Below are positions 48,922 to 64,000 of a stretch of 64,000 nt of DNA, in pieces. The stretch lies in NCBI GenBank assembly GCA_905331475.1, contig CAJNYU010001446.1:5554-69553 (forward strand), written 5' to 3'. Under the pieces are notes generated by a model. The model did not search any database. It saw nothing but the letters and a program-made list of their open reading frames with translations, and was not told where the DNA came from. Source of the DNA: Rotaria socialis. Taxonomy: Eukaryota > Rotifera > Eurotatoria > Philodinida > Philodinidae. Each line of letters starts with the position of its first letter. The stretch's first letter is position 1. The position numbers and the translations under genes were made by a program.

Positions 48922-51900
48922 ATGCGTTGCTGTAATTTACATAATCGTGCGCCTCGGTCCGAACCGATAACTAAACTAATAGCCATATGTCACAAAGAAA
49001 ATTCGGTTTCTTTTGATAAATGTCAAATTCCAATCAGCATCAATGACAATCTAATTGTAAAATATTATTAAAATTGACAATATATGTTGTTTTGAAAATT
49101 AAAATTTTATTTTTATTTAGATGAAACTTCAATTTGATGATTCGTGCATAAGAGATATGGATCAAAAGGTGAACAAACAAAGCAAAACTTATGATACATT
49201 TATTAACGCGTATAAAAAATTTAATGTTGACGAATTACAAGATATACTCTCCACGTCCGTTAGCCAAATAAAAGACTATGTTCTCCTTTGTGTGCCATGC
49301 ATTGGATGTCGAACAAGGTTTGAATTTATTTTAGAATTATTTAGATTTGGCTTTCTTTTATTTAGTATTGATAGTTTTATTAAAACATTAATTGATTATC
49401 GTCATCAAGCACTTGAACCTCTTATAATCAATGAAAAAGGTTCATTCGCAATGAAATCATGTTACATTTCATATCCAGATTATATTTATACTTTATTTTA
49501 TATTCATGCGTAAGAAAGAAATTTGAAATGTTTATAAATTTTTTGAACTTTTATTTTATAGATCTAAATTAAATTCATTTATTGGAAGTATTTCAAAGTC
49601 GAAAAAAAATCGCCGTTGTAATTTACATTCATTGGATAAAACAAAATTTATCATGTATGACAAGCTTAAATTTACTTTAATAAAACAAATTTTCCTACTG
49701 TTCTATAGTGATTGGGAACTTGTGTGGAATTCAATGGATAATGAATGTCGAAATCAAGTCACTCTTGTCAAAGCTCATAGTTTACTTGATACGTTAGAAA
49801 CTTATCTATATAAGCATAAGTAAAAGAAGAAAATATTTTAATAGATAGTCGATTTTATTTTTTGAATTACTAGGTTTTGTGCAGAATGCAAACTTAAAGT
49901 GTTAGAAGCGTATCATTTCTTATTTAATAGCCGTGATAATAGATATCGAGTTAAAAAAGGATTTAGTCCAGCGCTATATGAAGGTAAGTTGAACGTTTGG
50001 AAAATAATCTCAGAGATTCATGGGGAGAAAATCGAATTTTCCAAGAAACAAAATTTTTATTATTTTGAATTTATTAGTATCAAACTAATCGAATTTGATC
50101 TCTCATAGTATCAATATTTTCTTTTGAAACTAAAATTTCGAGGATGTTTATTCCTGCACGAATAGTACGAATTTTCCTATTGTTTTGTTGTCTTTCATTC
50201 GACCGATCATGATGAGTAAGAAAATTCTGTTCTACTTGATATTTGCACTTTGATCAAGGACATGCTGAAGACTCAAATGATCTAATTTTGACCGGATCTT
50301 TGCATCATAGGTGGGTCTTATAGCCATCAGAATGTTCTTTAACTTCAGCTATAAATTCTAGAAAATGTCAATTTATAAGATCGAACCGTACCGAACGATT
50401 CTAACTTTAAAAAAAAGCAAGATCAGAAAATCAAAATTAAAACAGATCATTTACTATTGACCGTGACCATTTGACTAGTTAGGGTCTTAGAAGAAACTCC
50501 ATCCGACATTATAGAACGCTGTCTTGTCGATGAATAAATGAATCATGTTGATCATATTAGGTTTACGTTCGTGCAATAATGATGAACATATCCGTATTCA
50601 AGCTGACAAAGATTTTATTAGTAATCTAATATCTCGTGCTCAATCTGATATTCAAGAAAGTGACCGCGAACGTCATGCTGGAACGTTAGAAATTGCACAA
50701 GAAGAAATCTTAATTTGTATTGGAATTAATTTACTTGACAAATTCGATACGGTATATCGTCTAGTGAGAGCAGAAGAACAAACATGGCAATTATTATTTT
50801 ACATTACTATTGATTATTTAAGATTGAGTAAGAAATTTTCTCTTTTTATCTTCAATGATAAACAAGAAGTTTATTCTAGATTTTGAAAGATCAATGTTCG
50901 GTAAACAAGATTTTAATGCAACATTAAATACTCTATGTAAAGAATTCGACGTAACAAATGACATGAAAACACATAAAAAACAAAAACGACAAAATAAAAA
51001 AAGTCGACGCCAAATAAAAATCAATGAAGTTTGTGATTCATATTCAAATTCAAATTCTATTCTATCTAAATTAATTTATCTAGGAAAAGGATGTTAACAT
51101 AATAAATAAAATTGATGATAACTCTATTAATGATAATAAAGTAGAACAATTACCAATTCATCGCCGAACAATTGGTTCTTGCTCTTGTTTATGTCAATCT
51201 TGCAATGAACAATCAGACTTCTCATCAACGATTCATAGAAATAAATTATCCAAATCTCAATCATGTCCATCACCAATATCCTCAACCATTGAATATTCAT
51301 CAAGGCATACATCAACAAGTCAATCAAGTTCCAATGAAACACTTTTATCATCGGTGTCAACGCAAGATTGTGTTAGTCAAGAAATAAATTTAGGTAAATA
51401 CCACCCTTAAGTTTTTTGCTTGATGATATATTTTATGATACATAAGATAAAGAGCCAATATCGATTGGTGATGAATGTCCAATTTCACCTTCTATATTCA
51501 ATATTCGCTGTTCAAATGCACGACCTGATCTAGGTTATTCTTCAGGTAAACTGAGATGCCAATAAACGAAATCAGTAGGAAAATAAATTAAGGAGGTGGC
51601 TCAATAAACACTCTTGTATCTGTAGAAGAAATAAATGTGGAAACTTCGGATTTCATCCGAAAGTTATGTGTACTGCAAAAAGTGCATGGGATATATGAGT
51701 CATTGTAGAATGTCTGAACACCAAAATTATCATGCGAAACTAGACAATTTGATTTCTGGATGCATTTTGAGACGTTTTTCAGGCGATGTTTCATCAGAAA
51801 GCTACGGTTTAGTTCAAAACTAATAACAGATTCGGAATCAGCGTTAAAAACTGAGTCGATTTATATATGTTGTGAATAATTCTGCGAAAGATTTATTTTT

Positions 51901-53618
51901 TGAAAAAAATTCCCTGTACTCCTCCTCAGGGATGGCCTGGTCAAAAATGACAATTTTTTCGATAACTCAACCATTTCTTGAGGGATTCTTCTCATCTTCG
52001 AACTCGACCGAGATATTCATGAGATTGAACTGTGTGGAAAATTTCATCACGGGCTGACTCTCCTTTCGAAAGTTATCGTGCCTACGGCCGGACGGACGGA
52101 CACACTGACCGATTCTAGAGTGTACTCACTTTTTGAGTACACAAAAAGCTGAACACAACGCTTAGGGTTCTTTCTTAGCTTGATCAAATAGTCGAATTAT
52201 ATCTAAGATACTAATTACAATATTTGGAAAAAACTAACGTATGAATGATAATCTTCATAAAACTTCTCCTATCTAGAGCAAGATGATATATGTTCATCGG
52301 CGATATGTGATGCCTGTTTAGCTGATGGTAAGATGTTCTATCAAGATATCTATTTAAATTAAGTATTTATTATTTCTTTTCAAAGTGCTACATTGTTGTC
52401 CATTACACAGAGTAGATGAAAACAGTACTGAAAAATTGAGTTTAACTAATGGTATCAATAGTAATCATTGTTGTGTTAATAAAACAGTACCAGGTAAAAG
52501 ATAGATATTTTAGCATAGATGAATTAATATTTAGTTCTTTTCTGTTTTAGATTGTACAAAAACCATTGAATTATGTGATATTACTCGAAAACATAAACTT
52601 AAGGTTTGCCATCAATTTGTTTCAGTATGACGTTGATTTTTTTGTACGCTTTCTTTCTAGTTACAATTATGTGATCAGTATCCTTTCTTTAATATGGATC
52701 TCAAACAAACTTGGGTAAATATTTACTTTGAGTTATTGCTTAATATTAAAATTAAAATGAGACATGACAACAATCGAAAAAAAGTCTAATTAAGCTAAGA
52801 GAAAAAAATCAGTTTCTATTTTCAACCTTTAAAACTGCAACGTATTAAGCATCGAACAATACTTCTGATTGAATGTGTCTGTGAATTTTCGAAAAAAATT
52901 GAAATAGGCTCCTCAGTTAGATTTTCAACAAGTATTTCTTTAAAACTATGCCACAAATAAGAGTCATCTACATATAGAGACCGTAGATTAAACGATCGTT
53001 ACTTTCCTTATTGAAAACTGCACTGCTACGATATCAAATATTTCGCTAGTATACAAAATTGCGCTGCCTGTATCGAATACAACTTGCACTAAAATTTCAT
53101 AAATGAAATATATTCTCAAAAACAGAACAAGAAGATAACTTTTTCATAGAGTGCAGTTATTCAGTTGGAATCAAATTTTTAGTATTGTAGGAAAACGTAT
53201 TGTTCATTTATACGTTTAATAAATAGTCTCAAAAACCAATATCGTGCAATGATCCTTGTTCAATCGATTGAGTACCGATATTAGATTTAATTTCAAATAA
53301 ATTTCGTCATTCGACATCCTTCTATACTCAAATAATATAAAGGAAAGTCTAGCGATAAATTTGTACTGAATATTGTAGTACCGTTAACTAAGCTTCTAAA
53401 TTAATATCGTATTAATTGCTAATTTTCAGGACGAAACAATTCCAGCAAGTATTGAAAATTCTACATTTATATCGGATGATGATTTTCAACAATTTTTACT
53501 GTGCAATAATCGACTTGAAATGAGACGAGCTCAATTACGAGAAGATTTTAAGTTAAAATTCCAAATTTGGCAACAACAAACAATCTTAAACTTCTCATTT
53601 AAAAATTGGTGCAAATAA
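48922..53618 (+). CDS. GGNBP2: Gametogenetin-binding protein 2 (ZNF403) orthologue
   Basis: Predicted 721 residues, close to the roughly 700 of the human protein. Exons: 48922-49056, 49121-49509, 49562-49819, 49874-49983, 50561-50827, 50880-51028, 51084-51393, 51453-51545, 52277-52327, 52386-52493, 52551-52603, 52661-52714, 53430-53618. Family landmarks in order: KLIAICHK and CQIPISINDNLI at the N-terminus, VPCIGCR (C105, C108), ALEPLIINEKG, LYTLFYIHASKLN-type segment, RRCNLHSLD, LLDTLETYLYKHKFCAECK, PALYEGLRSC, RERHAGTLEIAQEEILICIG, LVRAEEQTWQLLFY, a basic KKQKRQNKKSRR stretch, DLGYSSG, and the C-terminal ISDDDFQQFL helix. In mammals it is a zinc-finger-like nuclear/cytoplasmic protein tied to germ-cell and placental development; molecular function is poorly known. 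The start ATG has an in-frame stop (TAG) just upstream. Intron 8 (51546-52276) hosts a dispersed repeat. Confidence 0.92.
51646..52142. mobile_element. Dispersed repeat, copy B, inside a GGNBP2 intron
   Basis: This is the homologue of 30698-31296. It begins with the palindrome TCGGATTTCATCCGA (51646-51660) and ends in a hairpin with arms GTGTACTCA (52120-52128) and TGAGTACAC (52134-52142), preceded by a GGAC repeat. About 170 bases (about 51678-51846) have no counterpart in copy A. Both copies show matching but interrupted frames, so neither codes for a protein now. Confidence 0.75.
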
Positions 53619-53748
53619 TGCTTTTTCTTTTTTCTCAAATATCGAATACATAATATTATCAGCATCTAAACAACTTCTATCAGTTAACTTATAATTTATT
53701 TATTAATTTCAAACAAACAAAAATCATCTCTAAAATATGTTATTTTTC

Positions 53749-57779
<4,031 letters not shown>

Positions 57780-58058
57780 GCTTTAAATAAAGAGATTGTG
57801 AAACAAATGAAACGGCCGAATTGATCACATTGACCCGGGTTTTTTTAACGATTCTAGCGACATCGATTGTTTTTCAAGATTCAATCATTATTATTTATTA
57901 TTTATTTTTAAAAACAAATGAAAAATTTGAAATGCACATCTTGTATGTTAAATGGGTTTTTTTTTATGTTGCTAAGTTGCCGAATCTTTGGTAGTCATAG
58001 AAACTGTAGAAAGATCTCGAAAAACTGTTAATTATTGTGAAATCCTTTTAGAGTACCA
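57780..58058. promoter_or_regulatory. Shared divergent promoter region of HELLS and TAF1
   Basis: Only 279 bases separate the HELLS and TAF1 start codons on opposite strands, so one compact region must drive both or carry two core promoters. No obvious TATA box is placed for either gene. It includes a GACCCGGG motif near 57832 and a T-run at 57958-57965. Confidence 0.5.
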
Positions 58059-61000
58059 ATGAAGCGTTTACAAACAAGTATTAGCACTGCAAATGATGAT
58101 TCCATTTCAGAAAAGAAAATCAAGGCAAGCAGTTATTCTTTCTGCTGATAATGAATAACAGCGGCTTTACACTAGAATTACTCTTTAGGAAATTGACTTT
58201 CCTCGTCAAGAGAAATTATTAGTTGTATAAGGGTCTAAATAAGCTGATGAATGATATAGTCTAAAATAAATTTTCTCAAAATACAATTCTGGAAATTCAT
58301 AGTATTTAAACAATCTGTAAATGAATGCTGTGTTCCATGCAGAAAGAGTATTCTATATCCTAAATAAGATTCATATCTTTGTTGCGTTATCAAACAGAAA
58401 TCGGATATATTTGCTTCGAGACAAGAACAAATTATTTCTCTTGTGTCAATCACTATTTCTTGTTTTGGATATGACCTCTATCACTCCTGTTAGACAACTG
58501 ATGACCGTTAAGTAACATAAACTTTTAAATAAATAACATTTATATCCTAATGATTCACTGTTGTTCGTTCTATCGATGACTAATCAGTATATGAGTGATT
58601 TTATGTAAAGTTATATTTTCGTAAAGTAGAATGCCTGAAATAAGATGAATCAGCCTGATATGCCATGATTTCCATTGATATCAAACAAGTCATCTAAAAT
58701 TCCCCAAAAATGATAATTCCTCGTAGTTGTTGTTTGCATAGTTTGTAATTACGATTTAATAACGTCACTTTTTAGTTTTCATCAAATTTGAAACAACCGA
58801 TTATCTTCATAAAAAATGATCTTGTACGTAGCAGTAAATTATAGAAAAAAATCATTTAATTGATGATTTTTTTTTTGATATATAATAGGATTCATTTCGT
58901 GAACAACAACCAATATTTCTTCCGGATCCAATAGAAATCTGTGAAACACAACCATTGCCATATCGAGACGAAGAAAACGAAATAATAAAAGCCTTCGTAA
59001 ATAAATATAATATACTCTTCACTGACGAAAACTTTCTTCCATCGCTAGGATAATATCTTACCAATTGACTATCGCGAATGGGAAAATTCCATTGTATATC
59101 ATTCGAATGCCATTACTCTCTTGAAAACAGAAGAAACAGGTTGGATACCAACACGTGAATGTCAAACACTAGCTACATATCAAAAAGAAATACTAGGTGA
59201 ATAGAAGTTCCTAATTTGAGCTCGAAAGAGATTTCTAATGGTCTTCGTTTCGTTGCTAAAGGGCGTAATGTTGATTTTATTGAAAATATTCGATATGGTA
59301 TGTGAACTGTATTTTAATTGGAATTCATAAAGTTTCATATTCGTATAGATGACCATGATCGTGCTATGAATTGGTATTCAATATTTCCTTTTACTGATGC
59401 CGTCATATTAAAAAATTTAATGGATTACAAGAATTTTCAATTCGATTTAAACGTAAGATGAAAACTGATGATATTTTTTCAACAATAAATTTGATTGGTT
59501 TAGCATAAAGCAAAATATATTAATCCACAACAGGACCCCACGGTAACAGAAGTACCAATGGAACCTCGTGTAACTGCTATTCGCAAAGAAAAACTACCAA
59601 CACATTCAAAGAGTAATTCTTTAAAAAGCAATAAAGTGAATTTCTCTTTCTCGCATAATTTTACGGACCATATTTTTTTTCAATAGGAACGTCGTTTACG
59701 TCGTACGCGCAATGTTCTTGCTCGTGCAGGTTTGACTAGTATTCTACCTGATGTTCATGATGAGCATCAACATCATTCTCATGATAAGAATACAGAGGAT
59801 ATTAAAGTTAAACCTGTTAGTTTTTGGAATTTAAGTAATGATTTTTATTATGACTTTAACAATGAAGAAGAGACTCTATCGAAACGACGAATCAATTCTT
59901 CACAAGTAGGTGAATTTAGTTTTATTTTTAAATTCCAACTCATGTCTTCAATAGAATCTTGACTTTATATTCTATCCAATATTTCGTACAATCAATGAAT
60001 TACGTTATTTTCATCGTCCACTACTCACCTTACCAAACTATCATAAATCTTGGTTGTGTATTGAATTATCGAGTATTGACAATTCCAAGAAATCGATTCG
60101 AACTAAATCCGATTTAACAGCTCGATATGGTGAAATACTTTTATTTGAATACAGTGAACAATATCCAGTACTACTAAATGAAATTGGAATGTTTGGCAAG
60201 ATTCGAACCTACCTACGACCGGTAAAATAAAATAAATAAAACTGTGAAATATTAATTTTATGGTTATTTTTTCAGCAATATTTTAAAGCTCATACAACAG
60301 CATTTGAAGTTGATTATGGTGAATTAATCTATACGCATGCATCACCATTTCTCTGGCCAATACCGCGAGGTTTAAACATTCAAACAATGGAAAACAACAT
60401 GTTCATTGCGCCAATCTATCGTCAAACGTCTTTAAGAAATGAGTTTTTAATTGTATTTAACCGGAAAAACGGTTTTTCTATTCGAAATATTGATAATATT
60501 TTCATTACCGGACAACAATGTCCACTAATGGAAGTTCCTATACCACAATCGAAACGTGTGAATTTATTTCAACGTGATCTATTACAAATTTATATTTATC
60601 GATTGTTTCTACACAGTAATGAAATACCACGTCGAATTCGTATTGATGATATCAAACGAGTATTTCCACGTTTGGCTGAATCATCGATTCGAAAACGATT
60701 AAAGACAAGTGCAAATTTTCGAAGAACTGGTAGCATCAAACATTTTTTTCACTTCATTTTGTTTTTTGACTTTATAATAATCTGTTTTATTTTTCAGACG
60801 ACTGCAATTCATGGATTTTGCGAGATGATTTTCGATTACCAACAGAAGATGAAATATGTGAATTAATAAAACCGGAATTTTGCTGTGCATATGCATCCAT
60901 GGCTGCAGCTGAACAACGTTTGAAGGGTAATTCACCAACTCAACATTTTTATAGATTGTCAGATACAATTTACATCTCGAAACACGAAAACTTTCTTTTC

Positions 61001-63169
61001 AAAATAATAGTTGTTGATTATCTGTATCGTAGATGTTGGCTTTTGCGAGAAATATAATATGAGTTTTGAGGATGATGAACAATCTAATTACTCACCTGAA
61101 CTTAACGATGAAATTTTACAAGCACCTTGGAATACAACACGTGCATATCTTGGTGCAATAAGAGGCAAATATTTGATGCAAGTGTTTGGTATCGGAGGTA
61201 AGAAGAGCAAATTAATTCTATTGAACTATTTTCCTATGAAATATCTTGTTTCCTTTTAGCTAAGACAATACATAAAACTAAAGTAAGACATACATATGTA
61301 TATATTTCAACTGAAATCGCGCATCGAATATAGATAAACAATGATTTAAAACATCTACGTCGAGCTGTAACAGGTACAGACGCAGATCTTCGCCGTTTAC
61401 AATTGAAAGATGCAAGAAAATTACTACTCAAATTCAATATATCTGAAAAAGTTATTCAATCGTTAACTCGCTGGGAAATAGTCGATTTAGTAAGTAGAAA
61501 AACAAATTATAATAGTACTAACTTTTTGAGTAAATTATTTTTTTCATAGGTTAGAACATTATCTACACAACAAGCAAAAGAAGGCATTGGCGGCGGTAGA
61601 TATAACATATTCGCAATTTTTTGCTATTGTCATGTTATACTTTTGAAAAAACAAAGGAATGGTTAAATTTGCTCGTGGTGTCAAACATTTGCAAGCTCAA
61701 CAATTTGAAAGTTATAAAGATAATTGCCTGAGACAATTCGAATATCAAAATCGGTCAATTAAACTTTTATTTCCATGAGAAAATATACATCATCTCTTTT
61801 TTTAACTAGTCTTTTCACGTCTAAAGATGAAGAAACAACCGACGAAGATTCATCAGACGAATCCGATGAAAATACTCAACTACTTGATGAAATGAGTCAA
61901 ACATTAGAAAATCTCTTACGACAAAATAAAACCATGAATACGCCAACATCGCTTTCAAACGAAGTTTAAATTTTATTAAGTTTTGTTTATTAATCGGAAG
62001 TTATGCTTTTAGCGTCCAAAAATGTTGCATCTTATTCGAACCTATGTCGATAATCAAGGTCAATCTTACCAGCGCGAAGAATTTGTTCGTAATAATGATT
62101 CACTCATTCAAGCATACATTAAAATTCGTCAAAGCAAAAGCGACCAATTTATGTAAGATTGGATTGAAAATTTTAGTTTTAATACTTTCTACGTCTAAAT
62201 ATCATGGAAACAATAAATCATTCACCATTTTTTTTTTAGAAAAGTCAAATTTCTCAGGAGAACTTGAAACCTGGAGCAATTATCGAACTTTGAGGAAACT
62301 TTTCTACAAGTATTTTAAATTTCGAAATTTGAAGATGCTAAACTAGATCGTTATTTTTAACTATTTTTTCTATAGTTAAACAGTTTCTGATAGAAAAATA
62401 TGGTGATGAAGTATGACTTAAAAGAATATGTTCTTCTCTGGAAAACACCAGGATGTTTTTTCTCATTCAAATTTCCTTTCCTTCATCAATTTTCATCAAA
62501 ATAATGTATACGGCAAACAGCTACAATTGAAACTCTCGCTATCACGACCGCGTCGATTTGTATGACTTTTAATGTTGTTTCTCATTGCATATTCAGTCGT
62601 TGAAACCTCCTCGAAATTTTATTGATTATGACGAACTTGTAATTATTTAATATTTTAATACAAATCTGCAGCGCTTTAAATTCTTTACCGGATGATTCCT
62701 AAAGCATACCGATAGACGTATTCTTTGTATAATATTAGCTGTCGTTGTATAAGTATGCACTAGAAGGAAAAAAAAGTGCTGATATACTCTCACTTCGAAA
62801 ATCAGTATTTGTTCATCTGTCAACGCAAGTGAAAATATAATCTATTGAGACTATTTATATTCTAGTAAAGCTTATTATACATTGGATGAAACTGAACGTG
62901 AAACATTAAAACGAGAACGTCGTCGTCTTCAAGAGCAACTTCGTCGAGTCAAACGAAATGAAGCACGTTACAATCAATATGAAAAGCAACAAATATTATT
63001 ACAAATACAACAACAAAATCTAGCATTAATTCAATCATCTGAAGCGTCCAAATTAGCACGATTACCATCATCATCTTCGACTAATTTAAAACATTCGAAT
63101 AGTATTCTTTCTAATTTACAACTAAGTACGAGTGAAGACGATGATCAATCTTCCTCATCAGTATCTTGA
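58059..63169 (+). CDS. TAF1: TFIID subunit TAF1, short form lacking zinc knuckle and bromodomains
   Basis: Largest-subunit homologue of TFIID, modelled at 920 residues versus about 1900 in human. Exons: 58059-58124, 58889-58996, 59049-59154, 59205-59297, 59349-59452, 59504-59635, 59687-59905, 59955-60221, 60276-60729, 60798-60926, 61033-61197, 61260-61282, 61334-61489, 61550-61595, 61657-61753, 61810-61963, 62013-62152, 62866-63169. Landmarks: [32 protein letters not shown], then the DUF3591 core with [130 protein letters not shown] and KFARG. It ends after [20 protein letters not shown] and a Ser-rich tail. Intron 1 is GC-AG. The introns at 58997-59048 and 59155-59204 are uncertain. The N-terminal TBP-binding region is also missing or unrecognised. 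Confidence 0.88.
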
Positions 63170-64000
63170 ATATTATTAAGTCATCAACAACAAAATTTTT
63201 AAAAGACAATTACGTCGTTTTTGTCTCCTGTTCGTTTTCTTATGTTGAATACTTCAGCCCTTTTTTTTTCGTGTCCATTTAACAATGGGTATGTGCGATA
63301 ATGTATTCGACCACTTGATCAAGTGTTTTTCAACTTTGTATGAAGACAAAGAAAAAAAGAACAAGTCGGCAAACAAAAGTAGTTTTCAATCATTTCAATA
63401 AATGTTGTTGACTAATCATCATTACACCCAACAGCAGTTGTAGAAGCACAGAATCTATGCATTTTTATTTGTACAAATCGTGTTTGTGCCGTTAGTCAAA
63501 CCACTTCATACTTATTGACACATTACCGCTGCTTGGTTACAACATTAAAAAAACGAATGAGATGATTTAAATCATTGAAATATATATTTAGTTTTTTTTT
63601 CTGCCTTTTGAAAGCTTACATTTTCTTTTTATTATCAATATTCATATGTATTCATATCAAAAACCTTCATTGATATGGAAAGAGAGAAAGCTAACGAAAT
63701 AAATTGAAAAAGAATATGCGCGAAATCGACACGCGAATGTATACATGGTCACATAATTATTGTGTTTGACTAGTTCATTAAAATATTATAACAAGCATTT
63801 CAATAGTTGGAAAGAGACGAGCGCCTCCAAACATAATTTACTTTTATTGCTATTGGTATTTATCAGAATGTATCGATAAAAATGAATGTACCTCGTCTCC
63901 TAGAGGCGAATAAACGAAAGCGACATTAGGTTGCTCTATTTATGCTTTAAACATAAGAGCAAAAAACGACGAGTGTTATCACGAATGAATCGATATTTAA
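63170..64000. other. Region downstream of TAF1
   Basis: The remaining 830 bases show no gene on either strand. In particular there are no bromodomain exons that could extend TAF1. The first few hundred bases are probably 3' UTR. Confidence 0.6.

Noticed and set aside
48765-48986. 73-residue minus-strand frame
   Set aside because: It is antisense to the first GGNBP2 exon, whose plus-strand reading (KLIAICHK, CQIPISINDNLI) matches the family.
61754-61779. A 26-nt TAF1 intron
   Set aside because: Too short to splice; the AG at 61808-61809 gives a 56-nt intron that also keeps frame.

Overview
The window is AT-rich animal nuclear DNA. Twelve protein-coding genes can be assembled, ten of them with short GT-AG introns (often 50-80 nt). 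I built the exon models by hand: for every multi-exon gene the exon lengths sum to a multiple of three and splice phases match at each junction. The gene set is metazoan: a nuclear receptor, nicotinic receptor subunit, PTB, dystrophin-like protein, WNK, GGNBP2, HELLS and TAF1. The double-DNA-binding-domain nuclear receptor points to a protostome. Compact AT-rich genes, tiny introns and an intronless secreted GDSL hydrolase would fit a bdelloid rotifer, but that assignment is inference.

Layout. 1130-3459 (+) two-DBD nuclear receptor, tail to tail with 3632-6578 (-) nicotinic receptor alpha-type subunit. 8810-11276 (+) WSC/C-type-lectin-like receptor. 11410-12217 (+) SAM methyltransferase, convergent with 13452-16548 (-) PTB-like splicing factor that has only two RRMs. 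16549-21267 gene-poor. 21268-24390 (+) minimal dystrophin-like protein (EF-hand region plus ZZ), convergent with 25250-26230 (-) rhodopsin-like GPCR. 26231-31886 gene-poor, with an assembly gap (27639-27897) inside a near-perfect inverted repeat and one copy of a dispersed repeat. 31887-32834 (+) GDSL hydrolase. 32835-40687 gene-poor, with decayed exons near 35.0-36.6 kb. 40688-46228 (+) WNK kinase. 48922-53618 (+) GGNBP2, tail to tail (130 bp) with 53749-57779 (-) HELLS/LSH, which is head to head (279 bp between start codons) with 58059-63169 (+) TAF1.

What stands out. Several conserved regulators have unusual domain content: a nuclear receptor with two tandem zinc-finger domains; a PTB without RRM3-4; a TAF1 without zinc knuckle and bromodomains; a dystrophin without spectrin, WW or coiled-coil parts; and an alpha-type nicotinic subunit whose pore-entrance Gly-Glu-Lys is Arg-Lys-Lys. 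The genes do not form an operon or one pathway. HELLS, TAF1 and GGNBP2 form a compact nuclear-function cluster; the rest are unrelated neighbours.
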